A stretch of 64,000 bases of DNA, taken from Neostapfia colusana (lineage: Eukaryota > Streptophyta > Magnoliopsida > Poales > Poaceae). Of the stretch, positions 43,303-54,257 are shown piece by piece; within the stretch, counting starts at the first letter, position 1; every line of letters starts with the position of its first letter. Made by a program: the position numbers and the translations under genes. The notes under the pieces are model-generated. The model did no database searches. It saw nothing but the letters and a program-made list of their open reading frames with translations, and was not told the origin of the DNA. The stretch lies in the NCBI GenBank assembly GCA_030760725.1, contig JASWHV010000012.1:18614368-18678367 (forward strand), written 5' to 3'.

Positions 43303-45779
43303 TGTGACACCCGGTTCTGAAAATGAACCAAAATGATGCGTATGTGTGCCAAGTATGTTCATCACACATATATAGATACATCACAAACTGAATTCAGAAT
43401 ATACCCACGTTACAAATAGTACTTAAGTGCTTTATTACAATAGTTCAATGTCTCAATCATGAGTATCTAATTTATTTTGCAGCGCAAGACTCTAAACAGA
43501 AGTGGAAATAAAACTAAAGACAGCGGGGCTCCAACTACGACTCTACAGGCAATTGACGGTAGTACGCAATGGCTAGTACTCCACCTGCTCTTCGATGTAC
43601 TCTTGTCCTCTAGCTGATATATTATGGGAAATGTAAGGGTGAGTACATGTCGTACTAAGCATGTGTGGGAAGAATATGTCTAGGTGAGTTAAACCCCAAC
43701 GAAACCAGGTAATCATCATTCCTCATGTTCAATACCATCATACTTCATCATTTATCAAGTTTAACCAGCCAATACTAATTCTCATGCTCATCTCATATTC
43801 ACAATTGTTCATGATCATCACATACTCACATAACCGAATCCATTCTCATAAGCATAACCCAAACCAGTCCCATATGACACAACCAAAAATAGACCCGAAT
43901 AACCATCTCAAGTTTTGCCTCCAATCATGGAAGTTGGCCAGGTGCTTGTAACCGGAAGCACGACTATCATGATAGTTTTACACTCTATAAAGGTGGCACC
44001 ACTTTACCCACAAGTTTGTGATTTCTTCACCCATCGGCGGCTAGAGAAACCTCCATTATGCCAATACACAACCGTTGGTGTATGGCGAAGAGATCACAAA
44101 ATAGCCTTTACAAAGGGGCTACTAGGACATACGGACCCACTGAGGTTTCATTGGCAGACTTGAATCTACATTCTCCCACCAGCGGCCCCCCTCGTATGCC
44201 ATGCTGTTCCCAGGGCAGTCCATCCTTGACTCCCATTCCCCGCGCCAACCAGTGGTCCATAACAAACTAGCAACACACCTAATTACTCAGCTATGCCGTA
44301 CCCATATTTGGCCTTGTGGTGGCACTGTTTTACTGGCATATTCTCGCATGAACCGGTTCCTCGATCTAAGGCAAGCAAACCACCAGCATGATCTAAGGCA
44401 AGCAAACCACCAACATAACCATAAGCCAAGCTTGCCTAGATCATCCTAGTTCCACGCTTATTAAACATCAACATTTTCTCATCATCTTCGATCTTCATGA
44501 ATACAATAGTTAAGCAAGTTTATTTCAGTTTCCTGTAATCCCGTAAGCAATCCGTTGCAAAAGAGAAAACAACACCATACCCGAGTCAACAAGTTCCCGT
44601 CGACAATGGATGGCTAACAATGCTAGTAAACTTCTACTAAAAGGGTTTCCCATCATATTGACACGAGCATGCAGTTTTCACAAGCAAAACAGTTCAAAAA
44701 CATAAGATCAATATGGTTAAGGGGCACTTGCCTTGCTCCAACGGGTTGTGTTGCTCAAAGGCTTCAAAGTCTTGGTGCTAGAGATCCTCGTACATGACCT
44801 CTTTAGTACGTCCTTCTACTCGCAATCACACACACATACAAGACAATTCACTCAATCAATATGATGCACACATGTTAATCAATATGTGATGATGCGGGTG
44901 CATGCAGCTTTATGATGCAACCTACACCAACCAGTTCACATATGTTCATGCGAGTTTGGATAGATTAGAGTGGGGTTTTGTGATGATTAGTGCTGCTGGA
45001 AACCATTTTGGTGCAGCTGGGGTTTTAGATCGGGTAGTAGGTCAATTCTACCGTCAAAACGTAAACCGGAGAGTGATCTACTTATGTGCAGTAGCTCCTG
45101 GGTCGTAGGGTGTGTTGGGGTTGAAGACGACAGCAGTGACATTGCACGAAGGATGACGGCTCATGCCTCCTCTTTCTCCTCTTATCCTTCTCCGCGGCTG
45201 GTCTTCTCTCTTCAGTGGCAGCAGCTAGAGCTTCTCTTGTGATCAATATGGGTGGCTGGGGTTTTCTTGGGCCAGATCCGGGCCACGACCAGGAGCAGGG
45301 CAGGGCGCTGGGGTCTTCTTCTCATGCCAGGGGCACGGAAGGGCTGTAGCGGCCAGGGGGAGCAGGGCGGCGGCCAGGGCAGGGCAGGGGGTGCGGCGGC
45401 TGGGGGGTTGGGGTTTTATGTATAGGGGAAGGGGTGCAACCAAGGGTGCTAATTTCAGCAAAAAAAAGTGAACTAGGGCTGGGATTCACCCAATGGGGAC
45501 TACTATTCGGACTGGGAGAGGGGGGAAATCCCTAAGGGGGGCGGCCAGGAGGGGGGAATATTCCCTAAGGGGGGAGGGCGCCGGCCAGGTCAGGGGGATT
45601 CCCTACGGGGAAAGGGCGGCTAGGGTTTTTCTTTTCTTTTTTTTCTTCTGTTTTCATTTTCTTTCAGTTATTTATTGGTTTCGTTTATCTATATATCCCT
45701 TTATCTCATTTCTTCTTTTTTTAAATGATAGTACATGAGAATGAATGCAATGCATAATGATAAATATGAGGGTGTTACA
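43303..45779 (-). repeat. 3' LTR of M0 (2477 bp)
   Basis: On the minus strand it starts TGTAACACCC at 45779 and ends GGGTGTCACA at 43303; the ends are inverted repeats of each other but for one base. A polypurine tract (AAGGGGGTAGAT) precedes it. Near 45525-45625 lie about three imperfect copies of a GGGGGGAA..TTCCCTAAGGGGGG..GGCCAGG block. No gene is seen inside. Confidence 0.85.
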
Positions 45780-45794
45780 AATCTACCCCCTTAA

Positions 45795-48700
45795 AAAGAA
45801 TCTCGCCCTCGAGATTCGATACAGTGAATAAAAGATGAGGGAATTCCATCTTGAGGTCTTCTTCACATTTCCATGTAGCTTCAACATCCGTATGATGGCT
45901 CCATTGCACCTTGCACCAACGGATTCTCTTGTTTCTCGTGATTCTTTCCTTCGTATCTGACTACTTGGTATTGGTCATGTTCTACTGGAGTTCCAACTCG
46001 TCCATTGGTACTTGTTCTTTCGACACTCTAGACACTTCTTGAGTTAGGACACGTGAAACACGTCGTGTACGTTGGAGAGGTGCGCTGATAGCTCTTATAG
46101 ATATGCTAACTCTCCTCGCTTGCCCAAAACCCTGAATGGTCCGATGTAGAGGGGTGCTAGCTTGCCTTTGACGTAAACCGTCGTTGGCCTCTGATAGGCA
46201 ACACCTTGAGATACACGAAGTCTCTGAATTTCAAGGTTAGACTCCTTCGCCTATTGTCTGCATAGCCTTTCTGACGTGATTGAGCAGCCTTCAGGTTTTC
46301 ACGTATTACCTGAGCTTGCTTCTCAGCGTCCTGTAACACTTCGGATCCAAACACTTGGTTTTCTCCTCTCATTTTAGAACAGGGGTTTTCTACATCTTCT
46401 ACCATATAATGCCTCTAAAGGTGACATTTTCAGGCTGACTTTATATCTATTGTTGTACGAGAATTCAGCATATGGCAAGCTCTTGTCCTAGCTACGCCCA
46501 TGTTTCAAGGCGCAAGCTCTCAACATATCCTCCAACATTTGATTTGTTCTCTCGTTTTGCCCGTTGGTCTGTGGGTGATACGCAGAGCTGAAATTCAACC
46601 GTGTACCCATTACTTCATGTAGTTTCTTTTAGAACCTAGAGGTAAATTGGGAACCTCGGTATGAAACTATCCTCTTCGAAACTCCATGACGACATACTAT
46701 GTTCTCCATATACGGCTTGGCTAACTGCGCCATGGTGCACTTGGTCCTAACAGGAATGAAGTGAGCAGATTTCGTCAATTGGTCCACGATAACCCAAATA
46801 GAGTCGTACCGAGACTGAGTACGTGGCAATCTGACTCTGAAATCCATACCGATTTCTTCCCACTTTCACTCGGGTACTTTCAACGACTGCAATAGCCCAG
46901 CTGGTCTCTGATGCTTCCTCCATCTCATAGGGCAACGTATTCGGTTATGTCCCTTTTTATGTCATCCCACCAAAAGCAATTTTTGAAGTCCTTATACGTC
47001 TTCGTACAGTAGAGATGAATGGAATAGGGCGAGTCATGTGCCTCCTTTAATATTGCATCGCGGATGTGCTTCACGTTAGGCACACAAATCCTCTTTCCTA
47101 ACCAAAGTGTATCATTCTCATCTTCCTTGAAATCTTTCTCTATCCCTTGTCGGATTCTTTCCTAGATTTCCTTTATCTCCTCATCCGTTGATTGGCCATC
47201 TTGTATCTCGTGTTCCAATGTTGAGTTTAGGTTTATAACCTCCATCTCATTTATGAACCCGAGATGCAATCATTCAAACTCCTTAAGTAGTTTGGGTGGC
47301 AGCTACCGAACCATGAGTTGGTGACATGCTCCCTTTCGCCTCAGAGCATCCGCTATTAAATTGGCTTTTCCTGGGTGATAGTTGATTCCTACATCATAAT
47401 CCTTGATGAGTTCCAACCTTCGGCGTTGTCTCAAATTCAGATCCGTTTGCGTGAATATATACTTGAGACTTTTGTGGTCCGTGTAAATTTCACATCAGCC
47501 ACCAAGAATGTAGTGCCTCCAAAATTTCAACGCGTGTACCAGTGCTGCGAGTTCCAGATCATACGTAGGGCAATTCAGCTCATGTTTCTTTAGTTGTATT
47601 GATGCATAAGCTACCACTTGACCTTCTTGCATGAGTACGCATCCAAGTCCTTGTCTTGAGGCATCATAATATATATCGAAGCTCTTGCTCAGGTCTGGCA
47701 AAACCAAAACCGGTGCCATTGTCAATCTCTTCTTTAACTCCTCAAAGGTATCTTGACACGCTGGTGTCCATTGGAATGCTTTCCCTTTCATTAGCGATTC
47801 AGTCATAGGCTTCACTATCTTGGAGAAGTCCTTGATGAATCGGCGGTATTATATAGCCATCCCAAGGAAACTCTGAATGTCCCCCACACTCTACGGTGGG
47901 TTCCACTTCAACACGTCCCTCGCTTTTCTGGGATCAACCGATACTCCTCCTTCGAAGATTATGTGGCCTAAGAATGATATCTCTTTTAACCAGAATTGAC
48001 ACTTGCTAAACTTGGCATACAACTGGTGCTCTCGTAGTTTCTGCAGTGTCAGTATCAAGTGTTCCTCATGTTCTTCCTCGCTTTTAGAATACATCATAAT
48101 ATCGTCGATGAACACCACGACAAACTTGTCCATGTACTCCATGAAGACCTTATTCATGAGGTACACAAAGTACGCAGGCGCATTTGTCAACCCGAATGTT
48201 ATGACGGTGTACTGATGTGAACCATATCATGTTAGAAAAGCCATCTTGGGTATGTCTGAGGGTTTAATCCTCAGCTGGAAGTATCCCGACTAAAGATCAA
48301 TCTTAGAGAAAATTTGGGCGCCTTTCATTTGATCGAACAAGTCCTCTATGCGGGGCAACGGGTACTTATTCTTGATCGTCATTTCGCTGAGAGACCTATA
48401 GTCCACACATCCTCTGGGTTCCATTCTTCCTATCTACAAAGAGCACTGGGGCTCCCCATGGTGATGAGCTCAGGCATATAAAACCCTTATCGAGCTGCTC
48501 TTGAATTTATTTCTTGAGCTTCACTAATTCATTCGTAGGCATCCTATATGGCCTCTTAACTATAGGTGCAGTTCTGGGTACTAAATCAATTCCAAACTCT
48601 ATGTCACGATCAGGTGGCATACCTGACAATTCTTCCAGAAACACATCTGAATATTCTTGAACCACCGGAATGCTTTCCAATGTCACACCTTCTACGTGAT

Positions 48701-48897
48701 TTAGCACTGCCTTCTCGGTTGTAGGTTGGGCTGCCTCGAACTCGATACGGGTACCGTGCTCACTCGTCAACTGTATGATCCTCTTAGCACATTTAATCAC
48801 ACCATTGTACTTGCTTAGGCAGTCCATTCCAAGTGTTATATCTATCCCTTGGGAATCCAAGACAACGAGGTTGGCAAGAAAATCTACCCCCTTGTTT
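45795..48897 (-). pseudogene. M0 pol polyprotein relic
   Basis: Recognised in order: protease end (DSQGIDITLGMDCLSKY, 48860), RT (RPYRMPTNELVKLKK; CVDYRSL; VVFIDDIMMYSKSEEEHEE about 48110), RNase H (YYDASRQGLGCVLMQEG, about 47650; DHKSLKYIFTQ), integrase (RYDSIWVIVDQLTKSAHFIPV, 46800), GPF module, chromodomain (WCKVQWSHHTDVEATWKCEE, about 45870). The FIDD box is intact, but more than ten stops and frame changes break it. Sequence is clearly more diverged from T1 than M1 and M2 are. Confidence 0.85.
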
Positions 48898-49209
48898 TAA
48901 TGCTTACTTTCATAATAGAATTCAGAATTAAAAGAAGCGATTTCCCAACTATATGCATCAAGGTATATGAGACTAAGCAACTCCTTTTATTAACATAAGC
49001 CTATGAGAGGATGTGGACAAGTGTCTAGGCACCGCACATCTCTTGACTACGTGTGGATGTGGACATTCACCGAAGCGTCCCACAACTCACAGCCGAGCAC
49101 ACAAACATAAGCAATCATCATAAAAGTTCAGCACACCTCACTTATTTAAACTATTACGATCTAAGTGTTCTTATTACAACTTATTCAAAAGGGGAAACCT
49201 AAACTTAAT
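48898..49209. other. Unassigned A/T-rich stretch
   Basis: No ORF, repeat or element end recognised. It may be the 3' untranslated part of the relic ORF at 49210-49446, read on the minus strand. Confidence 0.4.
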
Positions 49210-49446
49210 TGAGAGGACCAGTGCTGTTCTAGCCGTGTGACGGGGGTGGTATATACATGGGCACACGCCATGTTGAGTTGGCAGTCCATGTAGGGGCAGG
49301 TGATGCTGGTGCTCCATTTGCTCCTGCATTGGCACGAGTCTCCTCTTGTTTCTCCAACAAGTACAACTTCTTGCAGAGGTAGCGAATCTCTTCTTGTGCG
49401 CTTATGTAGTGGTTTCCTATGGGGACCACCCCGTGGTTCACCCACT
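49210..49446 (-). pseudogene. C-terminal piece of an uncharacterised retroelement ORF
   Basis: On the minus strand the frame reads STIPEWVNHGVVPIGNHYI, a basic/acidic helix (AQEEIRYLCKKLYLLEKQEE), an Ala/Pro-rich tail and a stop at about 49232-49230. The frame continues upward into the M1 LTR by chance, so the true N-terminal part is lost. The helix-rich, enzyme-free character is like the ORF at 3337-4463, though I see no direct sequence match. Confidence 0.4.
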
Positions 49447-50805
49447 CCGGGATCGTAGAGGGTAGTGCCGTGCGATGCGGCACCCAACAGCACACACGAA
49501 AAGAATAAAGAACAACATACAAACTTTTATTTGATATAAAACAGCAGGTCTTTTTACAAAACTTAATTAACAGCGGAAGTATTATACATAGCTACCCTCT
49601 CATCCTATCTAAGCAGAAAATGTAGCCGTCCAGCCCGAGGACGCTACACACTAGCAGCACTCAAACGGAGATCACGGCAGCGTGCAGGGCTCCAGATCGG
49701 CTGTGTACCCCGACGGGGGCATCGCCTCATCCTCGGAACCTTCCTCATAACTCTGACCTGCACACAGCTCAAATATTGCAACCGTGAGCATGATGGCTCA
49801 GCAAGTCTTAACCGACAACCCTAGGCATGGAACTCTACATGCAAGGATGTGTAAGATAGGAAAAAGGACTTTGCAATAAAGACACGCCTACATGTTGATC
49901 CTTACTTTCAATTCTATAGCAACAGTTTAATGAGCCTTAGGCGGCCCCCACATCGGAAGTCCACAATCAAACAAGAAACACTTTCCTCCGATGTGATGAT
50001 GCCCAAAGTGGAAAAATAAACTTAATTAGCTCTATGTCTACCAGAGACATGGTTTCCAAACAGTAATAGTTCATCACAGCATATTATCATTCATCTGGCT
50101 TATTGCTCTTCTTACTACGTCACAGAACAGTGAACAAGCGGTACTCAAATAACCGTGAGGGACGGTGATTGCAATCAGGAGACACCTGGACAACACGTTG
50201 CATACACCCACTTTCAGAAGCGTGATTCCACACCCCTTCCTACTCTGTTGTATGCAACAACCTTTTAAAGGAAACCCAAATGCCTAACCGGTCCATCCGT
50301 AATGGGCAGGAGGTCCCCGCGTGGAGCGTGACTGTGCCCACCGGCAGATTTACACCTTGCTACCCTCAACCCACTCCTATTTATGGTTGGGTAAGCCTCG
50401 ACACCCAGGTTAACCAATTACATCGGTTTCTTGCTTATGTCAGTATGCCATCTGGTACTGTTCGATACTTGTTCAGCAGGCCCGCACATGACTCGGTCCT
50501 CAATCGACACCAACAGGGCTACGCACGTGAGACCTCCACTCACTGCTTCCTACCCCCCTACCAGGTCTCATTTTCGCCACTCTTGAGCCATTTTCTATTC
50601 TGACCAAACTGTGTGATAAAGCCTTACCTCGCGAGTAGATTCTGACTACTCGACTTCTACCGAGATCCTAAGCATATTAGCACAGCATTCTCTACTCGTC
50701 GAGTCTGTAAACTACCCAACCCTCCATAGGATTTAAAAAGTTATGCAAGTGGGGTTTCAATCACCCTAACTCTAATGCAAACATTCACCCTAGACATAAG
50801 TGATA
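49445..50805 (-). repeat. M1 3' LTR, distal part
   Basis: The minus strand matches the last 1.4 kb of the T1 LTRs: GTGATTGAAACC near 50750, CTCGCGAG-type motifs near 50630, and GTGCCGCATCGCACGG near 49480. The final bases differ from T1 and lack the TCACA end, so the exact end (about 49445) is uncertain. Confidence 0.8.
50789..50805. repeat. Target site duplication of RTE copy B, left
   Basis: CCTAGACATAAGTGATA, 17 bp, repeated exactly at 54241-54257. Both lie in M1 LTR sequence that is contiguous in T1. Confidence 0.92.
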
Positions 50806-50889
50806 ACAACAACAACAACAACAACCAAGCCTTTATCCCAAGCTTGTTGGGGTCGGCTAGACATGAAACCCAATATCAATGAAGTAAAA

Positions 50890-51015
50890 GAGAGGAAGAG
50901 ATATAAGAACAAGGAAATAAAGAAAAAAAATAAAGAAAAAAATAAAAAAGAAAAAAGAAAAAGAAAAAAGAGGAAAGAAAAAAGAAAAAGAGAAAAGAAA
51001 AAAGAAAAAACAAGA
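50890..51015 (-). repeat. Polypyrimidine tract of RTE copy B
   Basis: On the plus strand an A/G-only stretch of about 125 bases; on the element strand it is the same T/C tract as in copy A but about half as long. Confidence 0.88.
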
Positions 51016-54000
51016 CTACGATTCTGGCACATGAATTGCTACTTTCCATGCGGTCCTATCATGAGCTAAGTCTCTGGATACATTCCAATCTCTCAAATCT
51101 CGTTTTACCGCCTCCTCCCAGGTCAACCTTGGTCGTCCTCTACCCCTTCTAATATTTTCTCTACCTCTTAAAATCCCACTGTTAACCGGTGCTTCTGGAG
51201 GTCTCCGTTGGATATGTCCAAACCACCTAAGTCGATGTTGGACTAACTTCTCTTCAATCGGCGCCACCCCTAGCTTATCACGAATCACCTCATTCCTTAT
51301 TCGGTCTCTTCTCGTGTGCCCGCACATCCACCGTAGCATGCGCATCTCTGCGACACTCATTTGTTGGACATGTTGTCGTTTAGTTGGCCAACATTCCGCC
51401 CCATAGAGCATCGCGGGTCTGACCACCATCCTATAGAACTTCCCTTTTAGCTTTTGTGGGACTTTCCTATCACATAGGATTCCAGAGGCTTGTCGCCATT
51501 TCATCCACCCTACCTTGATCCTGTGGCAAACATCCTCATCAATATCGCCATTGCTTTGTAACATTGATCCTAAGTATCGGAAAGAGTCCCTTCTAGGTAC
51601 TATTTGTCCTTGTAGACTAACATTTCCCTCTTCACGACCAACACCACTAAAGTCACACCTCATATACTCGGTTTTGGTCCTACTAAGTCTAAACCCCTTG
51701 GACTCTAAGGTTTGTCTCCATAACTCTAATTTCTTATCAACACCATCTCTAGTTTCATCTACCAGCACTACATCATCAGCAAAGAGCATGCACCAAGGGA
51801 TATCCCTTGTATATCCTTCGATACCTCATCCATCACCAAGGAAAAGATGTATGGGCTCAAAGCTGATCCTTGATGTAGTCCGACCGTGATAGGAAATGCA
51901 TCAGTCTCACTATCACTTACGCGCACACTTGTCCTAACATTATTGTACATATCCTTGATAAGGGTAATGTACTTTGTTGGCACTTTATGTTTCTCTAGTG
52001 CCCACCACATGACTGACCTTGGTATCTTGTCGTACGCCTTCTCCAAGTCGATGAACACCATATGCAGGTCCTTCTTCTGCTCCCTATATCTCTCCATAAG
52101 CTGACGAAGCAAGAAAATCACCTCCATTGTAGACCTCCCAGGCATAAAACCAAACTGGTTTTTAGTGACATTGGTCACTTTTCTCAGGCGGTGTTCAATC
52201 ACTCTCTCCCAAAGCTTCATAGTATGACTCATAAGCTTAATACCTCGATAATTAGTACAACTTTGAATATCTCCTTTATTTTTGAAGATAGGTACTAATA
52301 TACTTTTCCTCCATTCTTCAGGCACCTTGTTTGACCGAAAAATGTGGTTGAATAGCTTTGTGAGCCATACTATTGCCACGTCCCCAAGACATCTCCACAC
52401 CTCAATAGGGACATCGTCAGGGCCGAGGGCCTTACCTCCTTTCATCCTTTTTAAGGCCTCCTTAACCTCAAAATCTTGTATCCTCCGCACGAACTGCCTG
52501 TTGGAGTCATCAAAGGAGTCATCCAACTCAACCATAGTGCTCCCATTCCCATCATTGAATAGTCCATTAAAGTAATCAAGCCATCTATTCTTAATCTCTT
52601 CATCCTTCACTAGAATGCGGTCAGTCTCATCTTTGATGCATTTAACTTGATTGAGATCCCTCATCTTTCTCTCGCGGATTTTTGCTACCTTGTATATGTC
52701 CTTTTCACCTTCTTTTGTCTCTAGTCTCTCACATAACTTGTCATAAGCATGTCCTCTTGCCTTACTCACAATCCGCCTTGCATTCTTCTTAGCCTCTTTG
52801 TACTTAAGCATGTTGCTTGCGCTTCTATCATTATGCCAACTCTTGTAACACTCCTTCTTCTCCTTAATGGCCTTTTGTACATCCTCATTCCACCACCAAG
52901 TGTCTTTATCTACAAGTTTCTTTCCCTTTGTCACACCGAACACCTCACTAGCTACCTTCCTAATGCAACTTGCCATCTTCATCCACATACTATCTGCATC
53001 TTCATTTTCTGCCCAGGGTCCTTCTGTGATCACCCTATTTTTAAAGGATTCTTGTGATTCTCCCTTCAACTTCCACCACTTTGTTCTTGTGATTTTGACA
53101 CCTTTGTCCCGCAAAGAACATGTATGGAAGCGAAAGTCAGCTACCACAAGCTTATGTTGTGTCACAACACACTCCCCCAGGATCACCTTACAATCTAGAC
53201 ACTCCCGTCTATCCTTTCTCCTAGTGAGGACAAATTCAATCTGGCTAGAGTGTTGGGCACTACTAAAGGTCACTAGGTGAAATTGCCTCTTTCTAAAGAG
53301 GGTGTTAGCTATCAACAGATCATAGGCTACGGCAAAGTCTAGGATGTCCTTACCCTCTTGATTTCTATCGCCGCATCCAAAACCTCCATGTACTCCCTCA
53401 AATCCTAGGTTAGTTGCACCCACATGACCATTGAGATCTCCCCCTATGAGGAGTTTCTCAGTTATCGGTACACTACTAACCATATCCTCCAAGTCCTCCC
53501 AAAATTGCCTCTTAGCACTCATGTTGAGCCCAACTTGTGGGGCATAAGCACTAATGACGTTCAAGACAATGTCCCCAATTACTATCTTGATTAAGATGAT
53601 CCCATCCCCTCGTCTTTGAACATCCACTACTCCATCCTTAAGACTCTTATCTATTAGAACACCTACGCCATTCCTAGTCCCAGCCGAACCAGAATACCAA
53701 AGCTTGAAACCGGTATTCTCAACTTCTCTCGCCTTTTGACCCGCCCATATAGTCTCTTGTACACAAAGGATATTTACTCGTCTCCTAATGGCAACATCTA
53801 CTAACTCACGTAGCTTCCCCATCAAGGATCCTACATTCCAACTACCCACCCGAAATCTATGTTCCTCGGCTAGCTTCCTTACGCTTTGCACCCGTCGAGT
53901 AAGATGCAAAGACCCTTGCTCACTTATCACTACATCCGGGCGATGATGTAGCGCGCCACTAAGGTGATGGCGATCTGGCCCTTGCTCATTTAACACCATA

Positions 54001-54179
54001 TCCGGGTTCCGATATGGCGCGCCACTAAGACGGTGGCGACCCGGCCCTTGCCCACTTAACACCATACCCGGGTTCCGATATGGCGCGTCGCTAAGAGGGT
54101 TACGCCCCAACGAATTTCTATTGGGTTTCATTTCTATGAGAATGGCTAAGTGTAGTTGTTGGCTCGCCAAGCCTATCAC
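51016..54179 (-). pseudogene. RTE LINE endonuclease-RT ORF, one frameshift
   Basis: ATG at 54179. Residues 1-105: tandem 22-residue repeats. From about 110: APE-like endonuclease with RVGSWNVGSL, CVQETIW, SAYAPQ and GGDLNGHVG; the catalytic Asp of copy A (SQIDF) is Glu here (SQIEF, codon 53237-53235). RT follows. One G is missing near 51808 compared with copy A (CAAGGGATATCC against CAAGGGGATATCC), so the frame ends at 51768 just before the FADD box, which continues in another frame from 51789 to the stop at 51016. Copy B has Trp where copy A has its stop codon. Confidence 0.93.
53911..54108 (-). repeat. Three 66-bp tandem repeats coding the LINE N-terminus
   Basis: Unit starts at 53911, 53977 and 54043 (plus coordinates), each 66 bp and in frame, coding 22-residue units of the type RLSGAPYRNPDMVL followed by NEQGPDRH. 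The two outer-end units are nearly identical and the third is diverged. Confidence 0.85.
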
Positions 54180-54240
54180 AACCCCCTCCTCCTTTACCCG
54201 GGCTTGGGACCGGCTATGTCATTACAACATAGGCGGAGTT

Positions 54241-54257
54241 CCTAGACATAAGTGATA
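54241..54257. repeat. Target site duplication of RTE copy B, right
   Basis: CCTAGACATAAGTGATA, identical to 50789-50805. Confidence 0.92.

Larger units (their letters stand above)
43303..48897 (-). mobile_element. Ty3 Tekay-like element M0, 5' truncated
   Basis: Minus strand: polyprotein relic from late protease (48897) to chromodomain (about 45790), polypurine tract, then the 3' LTR (45779-43303). The 5' LTR, gag and most of protease are absent; at 48897 unrelated sequence starts. The LTR outer end sits in copia4 gag. Confidence 0.85.
50806..54240 (-). mobile_element. RTE-clade LINE, copy B, full length
   Basis: Bounded by a perfect 17-bp target duplication. On the minus strand it has a 5' end near 54240, an ORF (54179-51016), a T/C-rich 3' UTR and a (GTT)n tail at the 50806 end. 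It shares nearly all its sequence with copy A, so the two come from one recently active family. It inserted into the M1 LTR. Confidence 0.95.

Noticed and set aside
42189..43307. Plus-strand frames of 104-152 codons
   Set aside because: Antisense to copia4 gag-protease; one also crosses the LTR boundary at 42270.
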